Shown here piece by piece: positions 1-12,978 of a DNA stretch of 64,000 bases. The notes below the pieces were generated by a model, which saw only the letters and a list, made by a program, of their open reading frames with translations, had not been told where the DNA came from and did not search any database. The position numbers and the translations under genes were made by a program. Numbering within the stretch: the stretch's first letter is position 1; each line of letters opens with the position of its first letter. Origin of the DNA: Eleusine coracana subsp. coracana (taxonomy: Eukaryota > Streptophyta > Magnoliopsida > Poales > Poaceae); contig CM064423.1 in assembly GCA_032690845.1 (NCBI GenBank), positions 33,030,903 through 33,094,902 of the forward strand, given 5' to 3'.

Positions 1-3000
1 CGAGCCCCTTAGCATTTTTTTTCGCTAAGTTTGAAAACGCCACCCTCCCCCCTCAAAGTGCTAGGGCGAGGTGTGTTTTAGGGCAAACCCTTTGACGGGT
101 TTTGGCTGCAACGAGCCCTACCATTTTTTTCGCTAAGTTTTTGAAAAATGCCACCCTGCCCCTCGAAGTGCTAGGGGTGAAGTGTATTAGGGCGAACGCT
201 TTGACGGGTTTGGGCTGCAACGAGCCCCTTAGCATTTTTTTCGCTAAGTTTTTGAAAAACGCCACCCTCCCCCTCGAAGTGCTAGGGGCGAGGTGTCTTA
301 GGGTGAACCCTTTGATGGGTTTGGGCTGCAACGAGCCCCTTAGCATTTTTTCGCTAAGTTTTTGAAAAACGCCACCCTCCCCCTCGAAGTGCTATCGGCG
401 AGGTGTTTTAGGGCGAACCCTTTGACGGGTTTGGGCTGCAACGAGCCCCTTAGCATTTTTTTCGCTAAGTTTTTGAAAAACGCCACCCTCCCCCCTCAAA
501 GTTCTAGGGGCGAGGTGTTTTAGGGCGAACCCTTTGACGGGTTTGGGCTGCAACGAGCCCCTTACCATTTTTTTGCTAATTTTTTGAAAAACGCCACCCT
601 CCCTCTCAAAGTGGTAGGGGCGTGGTGTTTTTGGGCGAACCCTTTCATTGGTTTGGGCTGCAACGAGCCCCTTAGCATTTTCTTTCGCTAAGTTTTTGAA
701 AAACGCCACCCTCCCCCTCGAAGTGCTATGGGCGAGGCATTTTAGGGCGAACCCTTTGACGCGTTTGGGCTGCAACGAGCCCCTTAGTATTTTTTCGCTA
801 AGTTTTTGAAAAACGCCACCCTCCCCCTCGAAGTGGTAGGGGCGAGGTGTTTTAGGGCGAACCCTTTGACGGGTTTGGGCTGCAACGAGCCCCTTAGCGT
901 TTTTTTCGCTAAGTTTTTAAAAAACGCCACCCTCCCCCTCGAAGTGCTAGGGGCGAGGTGTCTTAGGCTCAACCCTTTGACGGGTTTGGGCTGCAACGAG
1001 CCCCTTACCATTTTTTTGCTAATTTTTTGAAAAACGCCACCCTCCCCCTCGAAGTGGTAGGGGCGTGGTGTTTTTGGGCGAACCCTTTGATTGGTTTGGG
1101 CTGCAACGAGCCCCTTAGTATTTTCTTTTGCTAAGTTTTTGAAAAACGCCACCCTCCCCCTCGAAGTGCTATGGGCGAGGCATTTTAGGGCGAACCCTTT
1201 GACGCGTTTGGGCTGCAACGAGCCCCTTAGTATTTTTTCGCTAAGTTTTTGAAAAACGCCACCCTCCCCCTCGAAGTACTAGCGGCGAGATGTTTTAGGG
1301 CAAACCCTTTGACGGGTTTGGGCTACAACGAGCCCCTTAGCATTTTGCGCTAAGTTTTTGAAAAACGCCACCCTCCCCCTCGAAGTGCTAGGGGCGAGGT
1401 GTCTTAGGGTGAACCCTTTGATGGGTTTGGGCTGCAACGAGCCCCTTAGCATTTTTTCGCTAAGTTTTTGAAAAACGCCACCCTCCCCCTCGAAGTGCTA
1501 TGGGCGAGGTGTCTTAGGGCGAACCCTTTTACGGGTTTGGGCTGCAACGAGCCCCTTAGCGTTTTTTCGCTAAGTTTTTGAAAAACGCCACCCTCCCCCT
1601 CGAAGTGCTAGGGACGAGGTGTTTTAGGGTGAACGCTTTGACGGTCTTGGGCTGGAATGAGCCCCTTAGCATTTTTTTTCGCTAAGGTTTTGAAAAATGC
1701 CACCCTGCCCCTCGAAGTGCTAGGGGTGAGGTGTATTAGGGCGAACGCTTTGACGGGTTTGGGCTGCAACGAGCCCCTTAGCATTTTTTTCGCTAAGTTT
1801 TTGAAAAACGCCACCCTCCCCCCTCAAAGTGCTAGGGGCGAGGTGTTTTAGGGCAAACCCTTTGACGGGTTTTGGCTGCAACGAGCCCCTTACCATTTTT
1901 TTCGCTAAGTTTTTGAAAAATGCCACCCTGCCCCTCGAAGTGCTAGGGGTGAGGTGTATTAGGGCGAACGCTTTGACGGGTTTGGGCTGCAACGAGCCCC
2001 TTAGCATTTTTTTCGCTAAGTTTTTGAAAAACGCCACCCTCCCCCTCGAAGTGCTAGGGGCGAGGTGTCTTAGGGTGAACCCTTTGATGGGTTTGGGCTG
2101 CAACGAGCCCCTTAGCATTTTTTCGCTAAGTTTTTGAAAAACGCCACCCTCCCCCTCGAAGTGCTATCGGCGAGGTGTTTTAGGGCGAACCCTTTGACGG
2201 GTTTGGGCTGCAACGAGCCCCTTAGCATTTTTTTCGCTAAGTTTTTGAAAAACGCCACCCTCCCCCCTCAAAGTTCTAGGGGCGAGGTGTTTTAGGGCGA
2301 ACCCTTTGACGGGTTTGGGCTGCAACGAGCCCCTTACCATTTTTTGCTAATTTTTTGAAAAACGCCACCCTCCCTCTCAAAGTGGTAGGGGCGTGGTGTT
2401 TTTGGGCGAACCCTTTCATTGGTTTGGGCTGCAACGAGCCCCTTAGCATTTTCTTTCGCTAAGTTTTTGAAAAACGCCACCCTCCCCCTCGAAGTGCTAT
2501 GGGCGAGGCATTTTAGGGCGAACCCTTTGACGCGTTTGGGCTGCAACGAGCCCCTTAGTATTTTTTCGCTAAGTTTTTGAAAAACGCCACCCTCCCCCTC
2601 GAAGTGGTAGGGGCGAGGTGTTTTAGGGCGAACCCTTTGACGGGTTTGGGCTGCAACGAGCCCCTTAGCGTTTTTTCGCTAAGTTTTTAAAAAACGCCAC
2701 CCTCCCCCTCGAAGTGCTAGGGGCGAGGTGTCTGAGGCTCAACCCTTTGACGGGTTTGGGCTGCAACGAGCCCCTTAGTATTTTCTTTTGCTAAGTTTTT
2801 GAAAAACGCCACCCTCCCCCTCGAAGTGCTATGGGCGAGGCATTTTAGGGCGAACCCTTTGACGCGTTTGGGCTGCAACGAGCCCCTTAGTATTTTTTCG
2901 CTAAGTTTTTGAAAAACGCCACCCTCCCCCTCGAAGTACTAGCGGCGAGATGTTTTAGGGCGAACCCTTTGACGGGTTTGGGCTACAACGAGCCCCTTAG

Positions 3001-6000
3001 CATTTTGCGCTAAGTTTTTGAAAAACGCCACCCTCCCCCTCGAAGTGCTAGGTGCGAGGTGTCTTAGGGTGAACCCTTTGATGGGTTTGGGCTGCAACGA
3101 GCCCCTTAGCATTTTTTTCGCTAAGTTTTTGAAAAACGCCACCCTCCCCCCTCAAAGTGCTAGGGGCGAGGTGTTTTAGGGCAAACCCTTTGACGGGTTT
3201 TGGCTGCAACGAGCCCCTTACCATTTTTTTCGCTAAGTTTTTGAAAAATGCCACCCTGCCCCTCGAAGTGCTAGGGGTGAGGTGTATTAGGGCGAACGCT
3301 TTGACGGGTTTGGGCTGCAACGAGCCCCTTAGCATTTTTTTCGCTAAGTTTTTGAAAAACGCCACCCTCCCCCTCGAAGTGCTAGGGGCGAGGTGTCTTA
3401 GGGTGAACCCTTTGATGGGTTTGGGCTGCAACGAGCCCCTTAGCATTTTTTCGCTAAGTTTTTGAAAAACGCCACCCTCCCCCTCGAAGTGCTATCGGCG
3501 AGGTGTTTTAGGGCGAACCCTTTGACGGGTTTGGGCTGCAACGAGCCCCTTAGCATTTTTTTCGCTAAGTTTTTGAAAAACGCCACCCTCCTCCCTCAAA
3601 GTTCTAGGGGCGAGGTGTTTTAGGGCGAACCCTTTGACGGGTTTGGGCTGCAACGAGCCCCTTACCATTTTTTTGCTAATTTTTTGAAAAACACCACCCT
3701 CCCCCTCGAAGTGGTAGGGGCGTGGTGTTTTTGGGCGAACCCTTTGATTGGTTTGGGCTGCAACGAGCCCCTTAGCATTTTCTTTCGCTAAGTTTTTGAA
3801 AAACGCCACCCTCCCCCTCGAAGTGCTATGGGCGAGGCATTTTAGGGCGAACCCTTTGACGCGTTTGGGCTGCAACGAGCCCCTTAGTATTTTTTTCGCT
3901 AAGTTTTTGAAAAACGCCACCCTCCCCCTCGAAGTACTAGCGGCGAGATGTTTTAGGGCGAACCCTTTGACGGGTTTGGGCTACAACGAGCCCCTTAGCA
4001 TTTTGCGCTAAGTTTTTGAAAAACGCCACCCTCCCCCTCGAAGTGCTAGGGGCGAGGTGTCTTAGGGTGAACCCTTTGATGGGTTTGGGCTGCAACGAGC
4101 CCCTTAGCATTTTTTCGCTAAGTTTTTGAAAAACGCCACCCTCCCCCTCGAAGTGCTATGGGCGAGGTGTCTTAGGGCGAACCCTTTCACGGGTTTGGGC
4201 TGCAACGAGCCCCTTAGCGTTTTTTCGCTAAGTTTTTGAAAAACGCCACCCTCCCCCTCGAAGTGCTAGGGACGAGGTGTTTTAGGGTGAACGCTTTGAC
4301 GGTCTTGGGCTGGAATGAGCCCCTTAGCATTTTTTTTCGCTAAGGTTTTGAAAAATGCCACCCTGCCCCTCGAAGTGCTAGGGGTGAGGTGTATTAGGGC
4401 GAACGCTTTGACGGGTTTGGGCTGCAACGAGCCCCTTAGCATTTTTTTCGCTAAGTTTTTGAAAAACGCCACCCTCCCCCTCGAAGTGCTAGGGGCGAGG
4501 TGTCTTAGGGTGAACCCTTTGATGGGTTTGGGCTGCAACGAGCCCCTTAGCATTTTTTCGCTAAGTTTTTGAAAAACGCCACCCTCCCCCTCGAAGTGCT
4601 ATCGGCGAGGTGTTTTAGGGCGAACACTTTGACGGGTTTGGGCTGCAACGAGCCCCTTAGTATTTTTTTCGCTAAGTTTTTGAAAAACGCCACCATCCCC
4701 CCTCAAAGTGCTAGGGGCGAGGTGTTTTAGGGCGAACCCTTTGACGGGTTTTGGCTGCAACGAGCCCCTTACCATTTTTTTCGCTAAGTTTTTGAAAAAT
4801 GCCACCTTGCCCCTCGAAGTGCTAGGGGTGAGGTGTATTAGGGCGAACGCTTTGACGGGTTTGGGCTGCAACGAGCCCCTTAGCATTTTTTTCGCTAAGT
4901 TTTTGAAAAACGCCACCCTCCCCCTCGAAGTGCTAGGGGCGAGGTGTCTTAGGGTGAACCCTTTGATGGGTTTGGGCTGCAACGAGCCCCTTAGCATTTT
5001 TTCGCTAAGTTTTTGAAAAACGCCACCCTCCCCCTCGAAGTGCTATCGGCGAGGTGTTTTAGGGCGAACACTTTGACGGGTTTGGGCTGCAACGAGCCCC
5101 TTAGCATTTTTTTCGCTAAGTTTTTGAAAAACGCCACCCTCCCCCCTCAAAGTACTAGGGGCGAGGTGTTTTAGGGCGAACCCTTTCACGGGTTTTGGCT
5201 GCAACGAGCCCCTTACCATTTTTTTCGCTAAGTTTTTGAAAAACGCCACCCTCCCCCTCGAAGTGCTATGGGCGAGGTGTCTTAGGGCGAACCCTTTGAC
5301 GGGTTTGGGCTGCAACGAGCCCCTAAGCGTTTTTTCGCTAAGTTTTTGAAAAACGCCACCCTCCCCCTCGAAGTGCTTGGGATGAGGTGTTTTAGGGTGA
5401 ACGCTTTGACGGTCTTGGGCTGGAATGAGCCCCTTAGCATTTTTTTTCGCTAAGGTTTTGAAAAATGCCACCCTGCCCCTCGAAGTGCTAGGGGTGAGGT
5501 GTATTAGGGCGAACGCTTTGACGGGTTTGGGCTGCAACGAGCCCCTTAGCATTTTTTTCGCTAAGTTTTTGAAAAACGCCACCCTCCCCCTCGAAGTGCT
5601 AGGGGCGAGGTGTCTTAGGGTGAGCCCTTTGATGGGTTTGGGCTGCAACGAGCCCCTTAGCATTTTTTCGCTAAGTTTTTGAAAAACGCCACCCTCCCCC
5701 TCGAAGTGCTATCGGCGAGGTGTTTTAGGGCGAACCCTTTGACGGGTTTGGGCTGCAACGAGCCCCTTAGCGTTTTCTTTCGCTAAGTTTTTGAAAAACG
5801 CCACCCTCCCCCTCGAAGTGCTATGGGCGAGGCATTTTAGGGCGAACCCTTTGACGCGTTTGGGCTGCAACGAGCCCCTTAGTATTTTTTCGCTAAGTTT
5901 TTGAAAAACGCCACCCTCCCCCTCGAAGTACTAGCGGCGAGATGTTTTAGGGCGAACCCTTTGACGGGTTTGGGCTACAACGAGCCCCTTAGCATTTTGC

Positions 6001-8526
6001 GCTAAGTTTTTGAAAAACGCCACCCTCCCCCTCGAAGTGCTAGGGGCGAGGTGTCTTAGGGTGAACCCTTTGATGGGTTTGGGCTGCAACGAGCCCCTTA
6101 GCATTTTTTTCGCTAAGTTTTTGAAAAACGCCACCCTCCCCCTCGAAGTGCTATGGGCGAGGTGTCTTAGGGCGAACCCTTTCACGGGTTTGGGCTCCAA
6201 CGAGCCCCTTAGCGTTTTTTCGCTAAGTTTTTGAAAAACGCCACCCTCCCCCTCGAAGTGCTAGGGACGAGGTGTTTTAGGGTGAACGCTTTGACGGTCT
6301 TGGGCTGGAATGAGCCCCTTAGCATTTTTTTTCGCTAAGGTTTTGAAAAATGCCACCCTGCCCCTCGAAGTGCTAGGGGTGAGGTGTATTAGGGCGAACG
6401 CTTTGACGGGTTTGGGCTGCAACGAGCCCCTTAGCATTTTTTTCGCTAAGTTTTTGAAAAACGCCACCCTCCCCCTCGAAGTGCTAGGGGCGAGGTGTCT
6501 TAGGGTGAACCCTTTGATGGGTTTGGGCTGCAACGAGCCCCTTAGCATTTTTTCGCTAAGTTTTTGAAAAACGCCACCCTCCCCCTCGAAGTGCTATCGG
6601 CGAGGTGTTTTAGGGCGAACACTTTGACGGGTTTGGGCTGCAACGAGCCCCTTAGCATTTTTTTCGCTAAGTTTTTGAAAAACGCCACCCTCCCCCCTCA
6701 AAGTGCTAGGGGCGAGGTGTTTTAGGGCGAACCCTTTGACGGGTTTTGGCTGCAACGAGCCCCTTACCATTTTTTTCGCTAAGTTTTTGAAAAATGCCAC
6801 CCTGCCCCTCGAAGTGCTAGGGGTGAGGTGTATTAGGGCGAACGCTTTGACGGGTTTGGGCTGCAACGAGCCCCTTAGCATTTTTTTCGCTAAGTTTTTG
6901 AAAAACGCCACCCTCCCCCTCGAAGTGCTAGGGGCGAGGTGTCTTAGGGTGAACCCTTTGATGGGTTTGGGCTGCAACGAGCCCCTTAGCATTTTTTCGC
7001 TAAGTTTTTGAAAAACGCCTCCCTCCCCCTCGAAGTGCTATCGGCGAGGTGTTTTAGGGCGAACACTTTGACGGGTTTGGGCTGCAACGAGCCCCTTAGC
7101 ATTTTTTTCGCTATGTTTTTGAAAAACGCCACCCTCCCCCCTCAAAGTACTAGGGGCGAGGTGTTTTAGGGCGAACCCTTTCACGGGTTTTGGCTGCAAC
7201 GAGCCCCTTACCATTTTTTTCGCTAAGTTTTTGAAAAACGCCACCCTCCCCCTCGAAGTGCTATGGGCGAGGTGTCTTAGGGCGAATCCTTTGACGGGTT
7301 TGGGCTGCAACGAGCCCCTAAGCGTTTTTTCGCTAAGTTTTTGAAAAACGCCACCCTCCCCCTCGAAGTGCTTGGGATGAGGTGTTTTAGGGTGAACGCT
7401 TTGACGGTCTTGGGCTGGAATGAGCCCCTTAGCATTTTTTTTCGCTAAGGTTTTGAAAAATGCCACCCTGCCCCTCGAAGTGCTAGGGGTGAGGTGTATT
7501 AGGGCGAACGCTTTGACGGGTTTGGGCTGCAACGAGCCCCTTAGCATTTTTTTCGCTAAGTTTTTGAAAAACGCCACCCTCCCCCTCGAAGTGCTAGGGG
7601 CGAGGTGTCTTAGGGTGAACCCTTTGATGGGTTTGGGCTGCAACGAGCCCCTTAGCATTTTTTCGCTAAGTTTTTGAAAAACGCCACCCTCCCCCTCGAA
7701 GTGCTATCGGCGAGGTGTTTTAGGGCAAACCCTTTGACGGGTTTGGGCTGCAACGAGCCCCTTAGCATTTTTTTCGCTAAGTTTTTGAAAAACGCCACCC
7801 TCCCCCCTCAAAGTTCTAGGGGCGAGGTGTTTTAGGGCGAACCCTTTGACGGGTTTGGGCTGCAACGAGCCCCTTACCATTTTTTTGCTAATTTTTTGAA
7901 AAACGCCACCCTCCCCCTCGAAGTGGTAGGGGCGTGGTGTTTTTGGGCGAACCCTTTGATTGGTTTGGGCTGCAACGAGCCCCTTAGCATTTTCTTTCTC
8001 TAAGTTTTTGAAAAACGCCACCCTCCTCCTCGAAGTGCTATGGGCGAGGCATTTTAGGGCGAACCCTTTGACGCGTTTGGGCTGCAACGAGCCCCTTAGT
8101 ATTTTTTCGCTAAGTTTTTGAAAAACGCCACCCTCCCCCTCGAAGTACTAGCGGCGAGATGTTTTAGGGCGAACCCTTTGACGGGTTTGGGCTACAACGA
8201 GCCCCTTAGCATTTTGCGCTAAGTTTTTGAAAAACGCCACCCTCCCCCTCGATGTGCTAGGGGCGAGGTGTCTTAGGGTGAACCCTTTGATGGGTTTGGG
8301 CTGCAACGAGCCCCTTAGCATTTTTTCGCTAAGTTTTTGAAAAACGCCACCCTCCCCCTCGAAGTGCTATGGGCGAGGTGTTTTAGGGCGAACACTTTGA
8401 TGGGTTTGGGCTGCAACGAGCGCCTTAGCATTTTTTCGCTAAGTTTTTGAAAAACGCCACCCTCCCCCTCGAAGTGCTAGGGGTGAGGTGTATTAGGGCG
8501 AACGCTTTGACGGGTTTGGGCTGCAA
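1..8526. repeat. 111-bp satellite array with higher-order structure
   Basis: About 77 head-to-tail monomers of 110-112 bp (modal 111). Each carries a poly-T run, the palindrome GTTTTTGAAAAAC, a C-rich block CCACCCTCCCCCTCGAAGTG, a TTTAGGG-like heptamer and GGGTTTGGGCTGCAACGAG. Monomer variants recur in order: the variant TGGAATGAGCCCC lies at 1653, 4311, 5421, 6306 and 7416 (steps of 24, 10, 8 and 10 monomers), and the variant GCATTTTGCGCTAAG recurs near 1339, 2999, 3999, 5992 and 8209. The blocks beginning at 4266 and 6261 match over about 1995 bp (18 monomers); the second carries two extra monomers near 7815-8000. The array is open at the left edge. I do not recognise the family; it is not the 155-bp rice centromere repeat or the 180-bp maize knob repeat. 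Confidence 0.97.
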
Positions 8527-8769
8527 TGGGAAGGCGCCATCCTTCCGTGACCTCGGAAAAAAAATCATGAGCATTCCTTGATCCCCTTTTTACTATTCCG
8601 CATTTGTGTGCTCTGGTAACTAGGTTGAATTGTGGCTTGCATAGGCTAGTGTGTTTAGCTTCCGCGCTTGCTATCATCATGAACACTAGCATGTGTAGGG
8701 TCCTGACCTACTAGACTTGTTAGGTTGCAATGATTGCTAGGCTCAAGTAGTGTAAATTGAAGTATTTGG
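8527..8769. other. Unassigned spacer between satellite and LTR D
   Basis: The satellite stops abruptly after GGGCTGCAA. The following 240 bp has no repeat unit and no convincing ORF. It could be the 5' part of LTR D, but no TG terminus or target duplication could be fixed. Confidence 0.4.
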
Positions 8770-9304
8770 ATTCGTGAGCGGCTTACCGATTCACCCCCCC
8801 CCCCCCCCCGCCCCTCTCGATACACCTTCGGTCCTTACAACCACGAAGCCCTTTTCTCTTCTTGGGCCAAGACACGTGAAATATGGTGAAGGAAAGGAGG
8901 CCATCAAGTGGCCTAATTGGGATAGGTCAAGGGGCAACCCCGCAAGGGGTCGGCACCCGGCCAAGGCCGCCACCGAGCCTAGCCCGCCGCCCGGCCACCC
9001 TTGCCGCTCGGCTTGGACTGCCGCCCAGCCTGGGTTGGCCACCTGAGATTGCCAGCCCATAAGGCCCATGAAGCCTCCCGGCCCCAAAATGAAAAGTCAG
9101 TGGAAATCAACCCAACAACCACCTTCGAGACGTAATCCAAGTCATCAAAAGAAGGTCAGTCAGAAAACCGACATGATCCAAGGGCCGCTCGGCCTTGCTC
9201 GCCGCCTGGCATGCCTGGCAGCCCGGCACATATGGCCGCCCGGCGGACCGACTTCGGGCTACCGACTCCACTCCACCTACAAATGCCTCTCCTCCCATCG
9301 CCAC

Positions 9305-9316
9305 CTATAAATAGAG
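9305..9316 (+). promoter_or_regulatory. TATA box of LTR D
   Basis: CTATAAATAGAG follows a GC-rich segment and precedes an AT-rich stretch, as in LTR promoters. No transcript evidence is available here. Confidence 0.5.
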
Positions 9317-10083
9317 GGGAAATTTGGCACAAGAGCAGGAACGAAGAAACACATCAAGGAGTCCATTTTCCACTACTTGTGCTAGTTAGTAGAGTAGGTT
9401 AGTTAGTCGGGAGTTAGAGTCTAGTAGATAGCATCGCTCGAGATTCCGGAATTGTCTTGTTGTCTTGGTATGAGCTCTCTTGTATCTTTTCTCTTTTTGT
9501 AACACTTATCTTTTATTAATATAAATATCTTTCCTTTTATATCTTGTCAAGTAATTATTTTAATTTAGTCATTTCCTCAAGTTACAATCATCGGGAAAAA
9601 ACACGTTGTTCACGGGTTTCCCGGCTAGGATTTAATTAAGTTTAGTTCTTTTTGAAGCTTTGCCTTGGCTATTTCCCAGCTATTCTTCCGCTAGGCCAAC
9701 GGAAGAATATCTAGGGAAGGCGTAGGTGCGGTGCCTAAGTTAACGCTAGCTGGATTTGCATTCGTCCCCACGGGCTGTGTGGTAGGCTGCAGGTGGTGAC
9801 AGTCCTGTCCGTCCCTTTAGTAATCCACCTTGTTCGGTAAGTCTCAAGCAGGGTTGTCTAGCGCTAGCGTACCCACTAGTACAAAGGTTAGTTACCGACC
9901 CATATTAGTGGATCGTTTTTATGCCCCGAAGTGAGCTAACAGGTGAAAGACTCAAGGCTGTACCAAGAAATTGTTGTAAGCGCTCAACCCGAGTAACTAG
10001 GATTTGACGCTTGACTTAGATATATTAGAATGATATATTTTAGGAATCTTAGACTTTGACTTGCTATCCTCCCGGCTAGCTTA

Positions 10084-10088
10084 TTCAA
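10084..10088. repeat. Left target-site duplication of element B
   Basis: TTCAA here matches TTCAA at 30728-30732, immediately outside the two outer ends of element B. This fixes B as one insertion spanning 20.6 kb today. Confidence 0.85.
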
Positions 10089-12246
10089 TATCACACCCTG
10101 TTCCAACGATCGAAACCGAATGCATCTGTATGCATGCCTAGGATCAAGTTTAATGCACACATGACAATTATTGTGATAAAAGAACAATACCTTTATTGAA
10201 TCGATAATATTCTTACGATGGTGACCGTAGGTCAAAAGTAAAAGATTACATTGCAACGGAATAACTAAGCGTTGACGTCCTTCAACTCCCATAGGAAGTC
10301 GACCGGAAGACCGCATGCCTAGTCCCCTTCATCGTCTTTATGGTTATACCATCCTTCTCCTATAGCTGAGCAGCAATGTGGGATATAGCAAGGGTGAGTA
10401 CATGTCGTACTCAGCAAGTGGGGGAAAAGATGACATGGGGCTATAGACAAGAAAGGCTTAATGGGGTTTATTGCATGACCTTCTAATTTCCTAAGCATCC
10501 TAATTACTAGGTGAGGTCATCCCAACCATCGAACCAGAGGGTCCAATCGAAGCCAAGTCCAATCCAGACCACGATACCAACCATTCCATCCCATAACCAA
10601 CTAATCTTATGAGGGATCTAGGCCACTCATGACCGTGAGCACGGCTGTCATGACAGTTTTACACTTTGCGTAGGTTGCGCCACTTTACCCACAAGTCATG
10701 ATTTCGTCCCCTATTGCCAGGTGGACTAGAATCTCCATGTTTCCATGCCAGCCAAGCACTAGCACACTTCCTTAGGTGTGCGGCCAGGAGATCACTACGA
10801 GGCTTTTACAAATGGTCTCCTAGTACATGCTAGCCACTAAGGTTCCACTCTCGTCCAGAAGTGATAGCCCATCAATAAGCAGCTCATCACCCTAGGAGCC
10901 CCCTCTTGAGCCATTCAGATACAAGGACAGTCCTCTTGACTTCTATTCCCAACTCCACCAAATGCTGCACCGACACTGGGAGAACTCCTAATTAATCAGC
11001 CAAGCTGTTCCATACCAGCCATGTGATGGCACTCTTGTCTTGGGTTACCGCTCCAAGAACCGGTTACTAGGATCTACAACAAGCATACCACCACCCAACA
11101 TGTGCCAACGACACCACATCCATTCCATCCAGCTTGTTGAGATCCCTAAGTCCACGTTGCTAAAAGAATTACCCAATTATCCCCAATATGACATTCTTTA
11201 TTAGTCAAAATTAATTATACCCAACAACCCAATAAGCAACTAAGCATGTCTACCCATAGGTAATTAAACATCTAGTTCAAGGTGACAAGGAAAAGATAAA
11301 GCAATACTAGTAAACCCTAACAATAGGTACCCATTCATTTGACACGAGCATGCAATTCTACAATAAACATTCATAATTGGATCAAAATGCATCAAGGACA
11401 TTTGCCTGAAATTAGATGTTGCTGCTCAGTGATAACAAATCCTCATCTTCATCCTCATATGATTCCCGTGCATACACGCAATAAATACACAATGCAAGGT
11501 ATGGGACAATTGGGTATGGTTGAACAAAGGTTGAAATTAGATAGTTTATTTGAATATAAGAATGTAGGTGGAAGAATCATCTAAATCGGGCTATGATTCA
11601 AAAGATATGCAAGGTTAAAGCTGCAAGGATTGCAGCTGCGCACAGACACTGCAAAACATATGTGTGCGTTCCCAACGATTAGCTCTAGTTCTCAAGGAAT
11701 AACTTGAACAGAAATATTCCCAGCGACGTGGAACATATGAAACGCAAGGTGAGTTAGTTCAGAAGTCAATTATACTGGAGATCGATTGTCTGTATCATGG
11801 TGAGGTCGTCCAGCGGCAGATCGAGCACGGCTCGCGTTCCTCGTTGCACCAGAGCCATTCTAGGAGAACCCTATAGTGTAGAAGATCACAAGACTCTGGA
11901 ACACAATTAGGTGTGTCGGTTGTATCATGAACATCTATATATTAGGAGAAAATGAGATGGTTTTACCGTCACGCGTGCTGGATTCGCCTAGATCAGGGAG
12001 CAGCTGCCATTGTGATACAGATCCCGGAGGCATACGATGTCCAATGGTGCTGATTTCATGATATGTTGTAGAGGACATCTGGGCGTACCTCCATGTAAAG
12101 TTTGGCAGCATTTGGATGGGTGGATTACCAGGAACGCCAAAGCCGACCGGCAAAACTGTTGCTGGACGCGATGGCAGGGTGGCGTGGCAGCAGCCTGGCG
12201 GCGTGGTGAGGGTTTGAGGGGGTGGGGAGGACGTGGGAGAGGGGCT

Positions 12247-12260
12247 AGTATTTATAGGAG
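12247..12260 (-). promoter_or_regulatory. TATA box in B 3' LTR
   Basis: On the minus strand CTCCTATAAATACT follows a C-rich stretch; the same motif is kept in the other LTR at 29993-30006. Confidence 0.55.
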
Positions 12261-12387
12261 GGGTGGGGTAGGTGGGGGAAGAGTATGAAAAGGCAATTAA
12301 GAGGAATTAATATATTTATTGGAGGCAAACATGGAAGGCATAAGAAATGTGGAAAGGATATTATTCTCTTGTTCTTTCCTTATAAAT

Positions 12388-12510
12388 GTTTATGGAAGGT
12401 GGAATTTCTTTCCATAGAAATGTTTCTGGAAGGTGGGTTTATTTCCATAGAATTTTTATGGAAGGAGGGGTTTCTTTCCACAGGAATATTTATGGAAGGT
12501 GGGGAAATAA
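12388..12510. repeat. 33-bp tandem repeat in B LTR (4 copies)
   Basis: Four imperfect copies of a unit around TATGGAAGGTGG and TTTCTTTCCATAG start near 12391, 12425, 12457 and 12491. GGAAGG and TTTCC arms give each unit weak dyad symmetry. The same four-copy array occurs at 30134-30256, so it predates B's insertion. Confidence 0.8.
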
Positions 12511-12978
12511 TGAAGGTATGATGTCTAGGTACGTCCATGTGGTTGGTAAAATGAATGAGGATGAAAATGAGTATAGATACATCAACGACGTGTAGGGTGA
12601 AATATATAGTGAAACAAGTTTGGAAGAAAGTGTTTGATGATGCATTCACGTGAGTAAGGAGATAGGGATAGTTGAGCCCTCTTCTAAACCAAAATGTAGA
12701 TTCAAAAAATTTGATTGAAAGGATTTCAATTTTCTCAAATTAACAAGGAATCCAAAAATGACAAAATATTGAAATCAATTAAAATAAAATAATTTTACTT
12801 ATCTAAAAGGTTTTGGTTCAAAACTGGAAACTTTTATGATATAGAACAATTTCTTAAATCTAATAAAATCTTTGTTAATTTGCAAGGTTTCCTATAAATA
12901 GTTTCAAAATTTGAGAAATCCAAATATATTGTTTGAAAGCGGTTCACATTCCAAAATGGGAAATTTTGGGTTGTGACA

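Larger units (their letters stand above)
8770..10088 (+). mobile_element. LTR 'D', left part (interrupted by element B)
   Basis: LTR-like sequence in plus orientation: a poly-C tract (about 8797), a GC-rich stretch, a TATA box at 9305-9316, then an AT-rich transcript-like segment. Sequence immediately left of element B resumes at 30728 after B's 5-bp target duplication, and the reconstructed LTR ends in CA at 30995. It shares short blocks with LTR C (GTGACAGTCCT; a GATACC...ATGCTACAA block near the 3' end), so the two look like related families. The left boundary is uncertain. Confidence 0.6.
10089..12978 (-). mobile_element. 3' LTR of minus-strand gypsy element B
   Basis: 2890 bp. Read on the minus strand it starts TGTCACAACCC at 12978 and ends at 10089 with TA where CA is expected (one transition). 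A polypurine tract abuts its start (12979-12993), which makes it the 3' LTR of a minus-strand element. It has a minus-strand TATA box and the paired GTACTCAC/CTTGCTGAGTAC signature near 10390-10425. Positions from about 10741 to 12978 are duplicated at 28453-30727. Confidence 0.85.

Noticed and set aside
5043..5663. 206-codon minus-strand ORF in the satellite as a gene
   Set aside because: It is five to six tandem monomers read through because the period is divisible by three; plus-strand frames are also open and there is no domain.
8774..9402. Protein-coding gene near 9 kb
   Set aside because: The frames sit in the GC-rich promoter-side part of LTR D, upstream of its TATA box, with no recognisable domain.
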